Assembly: GCF_029227915.1 (NCBI RefSeq)
Contig: NC_079884.1
Coordinates: 17,052,001-17,116,000, forward strand
DNA length: 64,000 nt
Reading direction: 5' to 3'
Source: Hydractinia symbiolongicarpus
Taxonomy: Eukaryota; Cnidaria; Hydrozoa; Anthoathecata; Hydractiniidae
Positions 8,001 to 20,019 of this stretch are shown here, piece after piece. The notes under the pieces were generated by a model. It was not told the DNA's origin. It ran no database searches and worked only from the letters and a program-made list of their open reading frames with translations. The position numbers and the translations under genes are program-made. The stretch's first letter is position 1; each line of letters opens with the position of its first letter.

Positions 8001-11000
8001 CGGTTAAAAGCCATGTTACAGTCTTTATAGAGCTGTACGATTATTTCACGAAGTTATAAGGCCATGGAGCATTGCAAAACGACTTGGGACGTCGTAGTCT
8101 ATTGAGAGTGGAAGGTCTAGACCAATGGTAACCTGTGGAGACAGGTGGAACCACGTAATTTACGTGTAAGGCCTTTATTACGCAGTTAAAAGCCATGTTA
8201 CAGTCTTTATAGTCCCGTACGAGTTTTTGACAGTGTTATAAGGGCATGGAGCATTGGAAAACAACCTGAGTCATCATAGTCCTTTGAGAGTGGACGGACT
8301 AGACCAATGGTCACCTGTGGAGACAGGTGGAACAACGTGATTTACGTGTAAGGCCTTTATTAGGCAGTTAATAGCCATGTTACAGTCTTTATAGCCCTGA
8401 ACATGTAGTTGACGGTGTTATAACGCCATGGTGTAATGGCAAACGAATTAGGCGGTATAGTCGAATAAGTGTGAAAGGGCTAGACCAATGGTAACCTCCG
8501 CAGTCACGTGGAACCACGTAATTTACGTCTAAGGCTCTTATTACGCGGTTAAAAGCAATGTTACAGTCTTTATGAACCTGTACGAGTATTTGACGGTGTT
8601 ATAAGGCCATGGAGCATTGGAAAACGACCTGAGACGTAGGAGTATATTGAGAGTGGAAGGTCTAGACCAATGGTAACCTGTGGACACAGTGGAACCACGT
8701 GATTTACGTGTAAGGCCTTTATTAGGCAGTTAATAGCCATGTTACAGTCTTTATAGCCCTGAACATGTAGTTGACGGTGTTATAACGCCATGGTGTAATG
8801 GCAAACGAATTAGGCGGTATAGTCGAATAAGAGTGAAAGGGCTAGACCAATGGTAACTTCCGCAGTCACGTGGAACCACGTAATTTACGTGTAAGGCCTT
8901 TATTACGCGGTTAAAAGACATATTACAGCCTTTATAGACCTGTACAAGTATTTCACGAAGTTATAAGGCCATGGAGCAATAGAAAACGACCTGGGACGTC
9001 ATCGTTGAGTAAGAGTGGAAGGACTAGACCAATGGTTACCTCCGCAGACACGTGAAACCCCATTATTTACGTCTAAGGCTCTTATTACGCGGTTAAAAGG
9101 CATATTACAGCCTTTATAGAACTGTACGAGTATTTCACGAAGTTATAAGGCCATGGAGCAATGGAAAACGACTTGGGACGTCGTAGTCCATTGAGAGTGG
9201 AAGGACTAGACCGATGGTAACTTCCGCAGAAACGTGAAACCACGTGACTTACGTCTAAGGCTCTTATTACGCGGTTAAAAGCCATGTTACAGTCTTTATG
9301 AACCTCTACGAGAACTTGACGGTGTTTTAAGGCAATGGAGCATTGCAAAACAACTTGGGACGTCGTAGCCCATTGAGAGTGGAAGGACTACACCAATGGT
9401 AAAATCTGCAGACACGTGCAGTCACGTGAATTACATGTAAGGCCATTATTAGGCAGCGAAAGGTCATAAAACATCCTTTAGAGACGGGTACATGTAGTTG
9501 GCGGTTATATAACGCCATGGTGCAATGGAAAACGAATTGGGACGTCGTAGTCGAGTAAGAGTGGAAGGACTAGACCAATGGTTACCTCCGCAGACACGTG
9601 AAACCACGTGATTTACGTGTAAGGCTCTTATTACGCGGTTAAAAGCCATGTTACAGTCCTTATGAACCTGTACGAGTATTTGACGGTGTTATAAGGCCAT
9701 GGAGCATTCTAAAAAACGACCTGAGACGTCGGAGTCCATTGAGAGTGGAAAGACTAGACCAATGGTAACCTGTGGAGACAGGTGAAACCACGTGATTTAC
9801 GTGTAAGGCCTTTATTACGCAGTTAAAGGCCATGTTACAGTCTTTATAGACCTGTACGATTATTTCACGAAGTTATAAGGCCATGTAGCATTGCAAAACG
9901 ACTTGGAACGTCGTAGTCCATTGAGAGCAGAAGGACTAGACCAATGGTAACCTCCGCAGACACGTGAAACCACGTGATTTACGTGTAAGGCCTTTATTAC
10001 GCAGTTAAAAGCCATGTTACAGTCTTTATAGTCCCGTACGAGTTTTTGACAGTGTTATAATGGCATGGAGCATTGGAAAACAACCTGAGTCATTATAGTC
10101 CTTTGAGAGTGGACGGACTAGACCAATGGTCACCTGTGGAGAGAGGTGGAACAACGTGATTTACGTGTAAGGCCTTTATTACGCAGTTAAAGGCCATGTT
10201 ACAGTCTTTATAGACCTGTACGATTATTTCACGAAGTTATAAGGCCATGTAGCATTGCAAAACGACTTGGAACGTCGTAGTCCATTGAGAGCAGAAGGAC
10301 TAGACCAATGGTAACCTCCGCAGACACGTGAAAACACGTGATTTATGTCTAAGGCTCTTATTACGCAGTTAAAAGCCATGTTACAGTCTTTATGAACCTG
10401 TACGAGTATTTGACGGTGTTATAAGGCCATAGAGCATTGGAAAACGACCTGAGACGTCGGAATCCATTGAGAGTGGATGGTCTAGACCAATGGTAACCTG
10501 TGCAGACAGGTGGAACCCCGTGATTTACGTGTAAGGCCTTTATTACGCAGTTAAAAGCCATGTTACAGTTCTTATAGTCCCGTACGAGTTTATGACAGTG
10601 TTATAATGGCATGGAGCATTGGAAAACAACCTGAGTCATCATAGTCCTTTGAGAGTGGACGGACTAGACCAATGGTCACCTGTGGAGACAGGTGGAACAA
10701 CGTGATTTACGTGTAAGGCCTTTATTAGGCAGTTAAAAGCCATGTTACAGTCTTTATAAACCTGTACGAGTATTTCACGAAGTTATAAGGCCATGGAGCA
10801 ATGGAAAACGACTTGGGACGTCGTAGTCCATTGAGAGTGGAAGGACTAGATCAATGGTAACTTCCTCAGAAACGTAAAACCACGTGACTTACGTCAAAGG
10901 CTCTTATTACGCGGTTAAAAGCCATGTTACAGTCTTTATGAACCTCTACGAGTACTTGACGGTGTTTTAAGGCAATGGAGCATTGCAAAACAACTTGGGA

Positions 11001-11206
11001 CGTCGTAGCCCATTGAGAGTGGAAGGACTACACCAATGGTAAAATCTGCAGACACGTGCAGTCACGTGAATTACATGTAAGGCCATTATTAGGCAGCGAA
11101 AGGTCATAAAACATCCTTTAGAGACGGGTACATGTAGTTGGCGGTTATATAACGCCATGGTGCAATGGAAAACGAATTGGGACGTCGTAGTCGAGTAAGA
11201 GTGGAA

Positions 11207-11387
11207 GGACTAGACCAATGGTTACCTCCGCAGACACGTGAAACCACGTGATTTACGTCTAAGGCTCTTATTACGCGGTTAAAAGCCATGTTACAGCCTT
11301 TATGAACCTCTACGAGTACTTGACGGTGTTATAAGGCCATGGAGCATTGGAAAAGACCTGAGACGTCGGAGTCCATTGAGAGTGGAA
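11207..11387 (+). repeat. Reference satellite monomer, class A
   Basis: 181-bp unit. Class markers are CCTCCGCAGACACGTG, then CACGTGATTTACGTC, AAGGCTCTTATTACGCGG and TTTATGAACCT. It has two perfect CACGTG boxes 10 bp apart. Similar units occur throughout the array. Confidence 0.8.
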
Positions 11388-11569
11388 GGTCTAGACGAAT
11401 GGTAACCTGTGGAGACAGGTGGAACCACGTGATTTACGTGTAAGGCCGTTATTACGCAGTTAAAAGCCATGTTACAGTCTTTAAAGTCCCGTACGAGTTT
11501 TTGAGAGTGTTATCAGGGCATGGAGCATTGGAAAACAACCTGAGTCATCATAGTCCTTTGAGAGTGGAT
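11388..11569 (+). repeat. Reference satellite monomer, class B
   Basis: 182-bp unit marked by ACCTGTGGAGACAGGT, a GTCCCGTACGAG box, and a 3' portion containing CAACCTGAGTCATCATAGTC. The first E-box hexamer is CAGGTG instead of CACGTG. Confidence 0.8.
11405..11420. repeat. Hairpin-forming inverted repeat in B-class monomers, representative copy
   Basis: ACCTGT-GGAG-ACAGGT has 6-bp arms and a 4-nt loop. The right arm overlaps the CAGGTG E-box. It recurs in every typical B-class unit; C-class units with CACCTGTGGAGACAGGTG have 7-bp arms. Confidence 0.6.
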
Positions 11570-11751
11570 GGACTAGACCAATGGTAACCTGTGGAGACAG
11601 GTGGAACAACGTGATTTACGTGTAAGGCCTTTATTAGGCAGTTAATAGCCATGTTACAGTCTTTATAGCCCTGAACATGTAGTTGACGGTGTTATAACGC
11701 CATGGTGTAATGGCAAACGAATTAGGCGGTATAGTCGAATAAGAGTGAAAG
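11570..11751 (+). repeat. Reference satellite monomer, class C
   Basis: 182-bp unit marked by GGTGGAACAACGTGATT, TTATTAGGCAGTTAATAGCC, CCCTGAACATGTAGTTGACG and GTGTAATGGCAAACGAATTA. It contains GGTGTTATAACGCC, the same 14-bp box that the retrotransposon entered in an F-class unit. The second E-box is degraded (AACGTG). Confidence 0.8.
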
Positions 11752-11932
11752 GGCTAGACCAATGGTAACCTCCGCAGTCACGTGGAACCATGTAATTTAC
11801 GTGTAAGGCCTTTATTACGCGGTTAAAAGACATAATACAGCCTTTATAGACCTGTACGAGTGTTTCACGAAGTTATGAGGCCATGGGGCAATGGAAAACG
11901 ACTTGAGACCTCGTAGTCCATTGAGGGTTAAA
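11752..11932 (+). repeat. Reference satellite monomer, class D
   Basis: 181-bp unit marked by CGCAGTCACGTGGAACCA, GTTAAAAGACAT and a TATTTCACGAAGTTATAAGG-like box. This particular copy is the variant with AGACATAATACAG, GTTATGAGG and CATGGGGC, which recurs at 17033-17213, 18672-18852 and 26487-26667 (approximate). Confidence 0.8.
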
Positions 11933-12114
11933 GGACTAGACCAATGGTAAAATGTGGAGACAGGTGGAACTACGTGATTTATGTGTAAGGCCATTATTAC
12001 GCGGTTAAAAGCCATGTTACAGTCTTTATAGACCTGTACGATTAGTTCACGAAGTTATAAGGTCATGGAGCATTGCAAAACAACTTGGGAAGTCGTAGAC
12101 CTTTGACAGTGGAA
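11933..12114 (+). repeat. Reference satellite monomer, class E
   Basis: 182-bp unit marked by GGTAAAATGTGGAGACAGG, ATTTATGTGTAAGGCC and TGTACGATTA followed by CACGAAGTTATAAGG. The first E-box is CAGGTG and the second CACGTG-like. Confidence 0.8.
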
Positions 12115-12296
12115 GGACTACACCAAGGGTAAAATCCGCAGACACGTGCAGTCACGTGAATTACATGTAAGGCCATTATTAGGCAGCGAAAGGTCATAAA
12201 ACATCCTTTAGAGACGGGTAAATGTAGTTGGCGGTTATATAACGCCATGGTGCAATGGAAAACGACTTGGGACGTCATCGTTGAGTAAGAGTGGAA
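12115..12296 (+). repeat. Reference satellite monomer, class F
   Basis: 182-bp unit marked by GACTACACCAA, CACGTGCAGTCACGTG, AATTACATGTAAGGCC, GGCAGCGAAAGGTCATAAAA and a TAGTTGGCGG box. It is the most divergent class in its second half. It has two perfect CACGTG boxes 10 bp apart. The retrotransposon interrupts a unit of this class. Confidence 0.8.
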
Positions 12297-13796
12297 GGAC
12301 TAGACCAATGGTAACCTCCGCAGACACGTGAAACCCCGTTATTTACGTCTAAGGCACTTATTACGCGTATAAAAGCCATATTACAGCCTTTATAGACCTG
12401 TACGAGTATTTCACGAAGTTATAAGGCCATGGAGCAATGGAAAACGACTTGGGACGTCGTAGTCCATTGAGAGTGGAAGGACTAGACCAATGGTAACTTC
12501 CGCAGACACGTGAAACCACGTGACTTACGTCTAAGGCTCTTATTACGCGGTTAAAAGCCATGTTACAGTCTTTATGAACCTCTACGAGTACTTGACGGTG
12601 TTTTAAGGCAATGGAGCATTGCAAAACAACTTTGGACGTCGAAGCCCATTGAGAGTGGAAGGACTACACCAATGGTAACATCCGCAGACACGTGCAGTCA
12701 CGTGAATTACATGTAAGGCCATTACTAGGCAGCGAAAGGTCATAAAACATCCTTTAGAGACGGGTACATGTAGTTGGCGGTTATATAACGCCATGGTGCA
12801 ATGGAAAACGAATTGGGACGTCGTAGTCGAGTAAGAGTGGAAGGACTAGACCAATGGTAACCTCCGCAGTCACGTGGAACCACGTAATTTACGTCTAAGG
12901 CTCTTATTACGCGGTTAAAAGCAATGTTACAGTCTTTATGAACCTGTACGAGTATTTGACGGTGTTATAAGGCCATGGAGCATTGTAAAAAACGACCTGA
13001 GACGTCGGAGTCCATTGAGAGTGGGAGGACTAGACCAATGGTAACCTGTGGAGACAGGTGAAACCACGTGATTTACGTGTAAGGCCTTTATTACGCAGTT
13101 AAAGGCCATGTCTCAATCTTTATAGACCTGTACGATTATTTCACGAAGTTATAAGGCCATGTAGCATTGCAAAATGACTTGGGACGTCGTAGTCCATTGA
13201 GAGTGGAAGGACTAGACCAATGGTAAACTCCGCAGTCACGTGGAACCACGTAATTTACGTGTAAGGCCTTTATTACGCGGTTAAAAGACATATTACAGCC
13301 TTTATAGACCTGTACGAGTATTTCACGAAGTTATAAGGCCATGGTGCAATGGAAAACGACTTAAGACCTCGTAGTCCATTGAAGGTTAAACGACTAGACC
13401 AATGGTAAACTGTGGAGACAGGTGAAACCACGTGATTTATGTGTAAGGCCTTTATTACGCGGTTAAAAGCCATGTTACAGTCTTTATAGAGCTGTACGAT
13501 TATTTCACGAAGTTATAAGGCCATGGAGCATTGCAAAACGACTTGGGACGTCGGAGTCCATTGAGAGTGGAAGGTCTAGACCAATGGTAACCTGTGGAGA
13601 CAGGTGGAACCACGTAATTTACGTGTAAGGCCTTTATTACGCAGTTAAAAGCCATGTTACAGTCTTTATAGTCCCGTACGAGTTTTTGACAGTGTTATAA
13701 GGGCATGGAGCATTGGAAAACAACCTGAGTCATCATAGTCCTTTGAAAGTGGACGGACTAGACCAATGGTCACCTGTGGAGACAGGTGGAACAACG

Positions 13797-16700
13797 TGAT
13801 TTACGTGTAAGGCCTTTATTAGGCAGTTAATAGCCATGTTACAGTCTTTATAGCCCTGAACATGTAGTTGACGGTGTTATAACGCCATGGTGTAATGGCA
13901 AACGAATTAGGCGGTATAGTCGAATAAGAGTGAAAGGGCTAGACCAATGGTAACTTCCGCAGTCACGTGGAACCACGTAATTTACGTGTAAGGCTTTTAT
14001 TACGCGGTTAAAAGACATATTACAGCCTTTATAGACCTGTACGAGTATTTCACGAAGTTATAAGGCCATGGAGCAATGGAAAACGACCTGGGACGTCATC
14101 GTTGAGTAAGAGTGGAAGGACTAGACCAATGGTTACCTCCGCAGACACGTGAAACCCCATTATTTACGTCTAAGGCTCTTATTACGCGGTTAAAAGCCAT
14201 ATTACAGCCTTTATAGAACTGTACGAGTATTTCACGAAGTTATAAGGCCATGGAGCAATGGAAAACGACTTGGGACGTCGTAGTCCATTGAGAGTGGAAG
14301 GACTAGACCGATGGTAACTTCCGCAGAAACGTGAAACCACGTGACTTACGTCTAAGGCTCTTATTACGCGGTTAAAAGCCATGTTACAGTCTTTATGAAC
14401 CTCTACGAGTACTTGACGGTGTTTTAAGGCAATGGAGCATTGCAAAACAACTTGGGACGTCGTAGCCCATTGAGAGTGGAAGGACTACACCAATGGTAAA
14501 ATCTGCAGACACGTGCAGTCACGTGAATTACATGTAAGGCCATTATTAGGCAGCGAAAGGTCATAAAACATCCTTTAGAGACGGGTACATGTAGTTGGCG
14601 GTTATATAACGCCATGGTGCAATGGAAAACGAATTGGGACGTCGTAGTCGAGTAAGAGTGGAAGGACTAGACCAATGGTTACCTCCGCAGACACGGGAAA
14701 CCACGTGATTTACGTGTAAGGCTCTTATTACGCGGTTAAAAGCCATGTTACAGTCCTTATGAACCTGTACGAGTATTTGACGGTGTTATAAGGCCATGGA
14801 GCATTGTAAAAAACGACCTGAGACGTCGGAGTCCATTGAGAGTGGAAGGACTAGACCAATGGTAACCTGTGGAGACAGGTGAAACCACGTGATTTACGTG
14901 TAAGGCCTTTATTATGCAGTTAAAGGCCATGTTACAGTCTTTATAGACCTGTACGATTATTTCACGAAGTTATAAGGCCATGTAGCATTGCAAAACGACT
15001 TGGAACGTCGTAGTCCATTGAGAGCAGAAGGACTAGACCAATGGTAACCTCCGCAGACACGTGAAACCACGTGATTTACGTGTAAGGCCTTTATTACGCA
15101 GTTAAAAGCCATGTTACAGTCTTTATAGTCCCGTACGAGTTTTTGACACTGTTATAATGGCATGGAGCATTGGAAAACAACCTGAGTCATCATAGTCCTT
15201 TGAGAGTGGACGGACTAGACCAATGGTCACCTGTGGAGAGAGGTGGAACAACGTGATTTACGTGTAAGGCCTTTATTACGCAGTTAAAGGCCATGTTACA
15301 GTCTTTATAGACCTGTACGATTATTTCACGAAGTTATAAGGCCATGTAGCATTGCAAAACGACTTGGAACGTCGTAGTCCATTGAGAGCAGAAGGACTAG
15401 ACCAATGGTAACCTCCGCAGAGACGTGAAACCATGTGATTTATGTCTAAGGCTCTTATTACGCAGTTAAAAGCCAGGTTACAGTCTTTATGAACCTGTAC
15501 GAGTATTTGACGGTGTTATAAGGCCATGGAGCATTGGAAAACGACCTGAGACGTCGAAATCCATTGAGAGTGGAAGGTCTAGACCAATGGTAACCTGTGT
15601 AGACAGGTGGAACCACGTGATTTACGTGTAAGGCCTTTATTACGCAGTTAAAAGCCATGTTACAGTCTTTATAGTCCCGTACGAGTTTTTGACAGTGTTA
15701 TAATGGCATGGAGCATTGGAAAACAACCTGAGTCATCATAGTCCTTTGAGAGTGGACGGACTAGACCAATGGTCACCTGTGGAGACAGGTGGAACAACGT
15801 GATTTACGTGTAAGGCCTTTATTAGGCAGTTAAAAGCCATGTTACAGTCTTTATAGTCCCGTACGAGTTTTTGACAGTGTTATAATGGCATGGAGCATTG
15901 GAAAACAACCTGAGTCATCATAGTCCTTTGAGAGTGGACGGACTAGACCAATGGTCACCTGTGGAGACAGGTGGAACAACGTGATTTACGTGTAAGGCCT
16001 TTATTAGGCAGTTAAAAGCCATGTTACAGTCTTTATAAACCTGTACGAGTATTTCACGAAGTTATAAGGCCATGGAGTAATGGAAAAACGACTTGGGACG
16101 TCGTAGTCCATTGAGAGTGGAAGGACTAGATCAATGGTAACTTCCTCAGAAACGTGAAACCACGTGACTTACGTCAAAGGCTCTTATTACGCGGTTAAAA
16201 GCCATGTTACAGTCTTTATGAACCTCTACGAGTATTTGACGGTGTTTTAAGGCAATGGAGCATTGCAAAACAACTTGGGACGTCGTAGCCCATTGAGAGT
16301 GGAAGGACTACACCAATGGTAAAATCTGCAGACACGTGCAGTCACGTGAATTACATGTAAGGCCATTATTAGGCAGCGAAAGGTCATAAAACATCCTTTA
16401 GAGACGGGTACATGTAGTTGGCGGTTATATAACGCCATGGTGCAATGGAAAACGAATTGGGACGTCGTAGTCGAGTAAGAGTGGAAGGACTAGACCAATG
16501 CTTACCTCCGCAGACACGTGAAACCACGTGATTTACGTCTAAGGCTCTTATTACGCGGTTAAAAGCCATGTTACAGCCTTTATGAACCTCTACGAGTACT
16601 TGACGGTGTTATAAGGCCATGGAGCATTGGAAAACGACCTAAGACGTCGGAGTCCATTGAGAGTGGAAGGTCTAGACGAATGGTAACCTGTGGAGACAGG

Positions 16701-17340
16701 TGGAACCACGTGATTTACGTGTAAGGCCGTTATTACGCAGTTAAAAGCCATGTTACAGTCTTTAAAGTCCCGTACGAGTTTTTGAGAGTGTTATCAGGGC
16801 ATGGAGCATTGGAAAACAACCTGAGTCATCATAGTCCTTTGAGAGTGGATGGACTAGACCAATGGTAACCTGTGGAGACAGGTGGAACAACGTGATTTAC
16901 GTGTAAGGCCTTTATTAGGCAGTTAATAGCCATGTTACAGTCTTTATAGCCCTGAACATGTAGTTGACGGTGTTATAACGCCATGGTGTAATGGCAAACG
17001 AATTAGGCGGTATAGTCGAATAAGAGTGAAAGGGCTAGACCAATGGTAACCTCCGCAGTCACGTGGAACCATGTAATTTACGTGTAAGGCCTTTATTACG
17101 CGGTTAAAAGACATAATACAGCCTTTATAGACCTGTACGAGTGTTTCACGAAGTTATGAGGCCATGGGGCAATGGAAAACGACTTGAGACCTCGTAGTCC
17201 ATTGAGGGTTAAAGGACTAGACCAATGGTAAAATGTGGAGACAGGTGGAACTACGTGATTTATGTGTAAGGCCTTTATTACGCGGTTAAAAGCCATGTTA
17301 CAGTCTTTATAGACCTGTACGATTAGTTCACGAAGTTATA
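13797..17340 (+). repeat. Segmental duplication, copy 2 (about 3.54 kb, one monomer longer)
   Basis: Matches 8700-12060. Around 15839-16021 it holds an additional monomer nearly identical to the one before it, giving a local two-unit tandem of the GTCCCGTACGAG/TTAGGCAG type. A further partial relative of the right end lies at about 18540-18985. Confidence 0.75.
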
Positions 17341-20019
17341 AGGTCATGCAGCATTGCAAAACGTCTTGGGACGTCGTAGTCCATTGAGAGTGGAAGGACT
17401 AGACCAATGGTAACCTCCGCAGACACGTGAAACCCCGTTATTTACGTCTAAGGCTCTTATTACGCGGTTAAAAGCCATGTTACAGTCTTTATGAACCTCT
17501 ACGAGTACTTGACGGTGTTTTAAGGCAATGGAGCATTGCAAAACAACTTGGGACGTCGTAGCCCATTGAGAGTGGAAGGACTACACCAATGGTAAAATCT
17601 GCAGACACGAGCAGTCACGTGAATTACATGTAAGGCCATTATTAGGCAGCGAAAGGTCATAAAACATCCTTTAGAGACGGGTACATGTAGTTGGCGGTTA
17701 TATAACGCCATGGTGCAATGGAAAACGAATTGGGACGTCGTAGTCGAGTAAGAGTGGAAGGACTAGACCAATGGTTACCTTCGCAGACACGTGAAACCAC
17801 GTGATTTACGTCTAAGGCTCTTATTACGCGATTAAAAGCCATGTTACAGTCCTTATGAACCTGTACGAGTATTTGACGGTGTTATAAGGCCATGGAGCAT
17901 TGTAAAAAACGACCTGAGACGTCGGAGTCCATTGAGAGTGGAAGGACTAGACCAAAGGTAACCTGTGGAGACAGGTGAAACCACGTGATTTACGTGTAAG
18001 GCCTTTATTACGCAGTTAAAGGCCATGTTACAGTCTTTATAGACCTGTACGATTATTTCACGAAGTTATAAGGCCATGTAGCATTGCAAAACGACTTGGA
18101 ACGTCGTAGTCCATTGAGAGCAGAAGGACTAGACCAATGGTAACCTCCGCAGACACGTGAAACCACGTGATTTACGTGTAAGGCCTTTATTACGCAGTTA
18201 AAAGCCATGTTACAGTCTTCATAGTCCAGTACGAGTTTTTGACAGTGTTATAATGGCATGGAGCATTGGAAAACAACCTGAGTCATCATAGTCCTTTGAG
18301 AGTGGACGGACTAGACCAATGGTCACCTGTGGAGAGAGGTGGAACAACGTGATTTACGTGTAAGGCCCTTATTACGCAGTTAAAGGCCATGTTACAGTCT
18401 TTATAGACCTGTACGATTATTTCACGAAGTTATAAGGCCATGTAGCATTGCAAAACGACTTGGAACGTCGTAGTCCATTGAGAGCAGAAGGACTAGACCA
18501 ATGGTAACCTCCGCAGACACGTGAAACCACGTGATTTACGTGTAAGGCCTTTATTAGGCAGTTAATAGCCATGTTACAGTCTTTATAGCCCTGAACATGT
18601 AGTTGACGGTGTTATAACGCCATGGTGTAATGGCAAACGAATTAGGCGGTATAGTCGAATAAGAGTGAAAGGGCTAGACCAATGGTAACCTCCGCAGTCA
18701 CGTGGAACCATGTAATTTACGTGTAAGGCCTTTATTACGCGGTTAAAAGACATAATACAGCCTTTATAGACCTGTACGAGTGTTTCACGAAGTTATGAGG
18801 CCATGGGGCAATGGAAAACGACTTGAGACCTCGTAGTCCATTGAGGGTTAAAGGACTAGACCAATAGTAAAATGTGGAGACAGGTGGAACTACGTGATTT
18901 ATGTGTAAGGCCTTTATTAAGCGGTTAAAAGCCATGTTACAGTCTTTATAGACCTGTACGATTAGTTCACGAAGTTATAAGGTCATGGAGCATTGCAAAA
19001 CGACTTGGGACGTCGTAGTCCATTGAGAGTGGAAGGAATAGACCAATGGTAACTTCCGCAGACACGTGAAACCACGTGACTTACGTCTAAGGTTCTTATT
19101 ACGCGGTTAAAAGCCATGTTACAGTCTTTATGAACCTCTACGAGTACTTGACGGTGTTTTAAGGCAATGGAGCATTGCAAAACAACTTGGGACGTTGTAG
19201 ACCTTTGACAGTGGAAGGACTACACCAAGGGTAAAATCCGCAGACACGTGCAGTCACGTGAATTACATGTAAGGCCATTATTAGGCAGCGAAAGGTCATA
19301 AAACATCCTTTAGAGACGGGTAAATGTAGTTGGCGGTTATATAACGCCATGGTGCAATGGAAAACGAATTATGACGTCATAGTCGAGTAAGAGTGGAAGG
19401 ACTAGACCAATGGTTACGTCCGCAGACACGTGAAACCACGTGATTTACGTCTAAGGCCTTTATTACGCGGTTAAAAGCCATGTTACAGTGTTTATAGTCC
19501 CGTACGAGTTTTTGACAGTGTTATAAGGGCATGGAGCATTTGAAAACAACCTGAGTCATCATAGTCCTTTGAGAGTGGACGGACTAGACCAATGGTAACA
19601 TGTGGAGACAGGTGGAACAACGTGATTTACGTGTAAGGCCTTTATTAGGCAGTTAATAGCCATGTTACAGTCTTTATAGCCCTGAACATGTAGTTGACGG
19701 TGTTATAACGCCATGGTGTAATGGCAAACGAATTAGGCGTTATAGTCGAATAAGAGTGAAAGGGCTAGACCAATGGTAACTTCCGCAGTCACGTGAAACC
19801 ACGTAATTTACGTGTAAGGCCTTTATTACGCGGTTAAAAGACATATTACAGCCTTTATAGACCTGTACGAGTATTTCACGAAGTTATAAGGCCATGGAGC
19901 AATGGAAAACGACCTGGGACGTCATCGTTGACTAAGAGAAGAAGGACTAGACTAATGGTAACCTCCGCAGACACGTGAAACCCCATTACTTACGTCTAAG
20001 GCTCTTATTACGCGGTTAA

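Larger units (their letters stand above)
8700..12060 (+). repeat. Segmental duplication, copy 1 (about 3.36 kb)
   Basis: Near-identical to 13797-17340. The offset is 5097 bp up to about 10740, then 5280-5281 bp, because copy 2 carries one extra monomer. Left and right limits are read from where the sequences diverge and are approximate. Confidence 0.75.
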
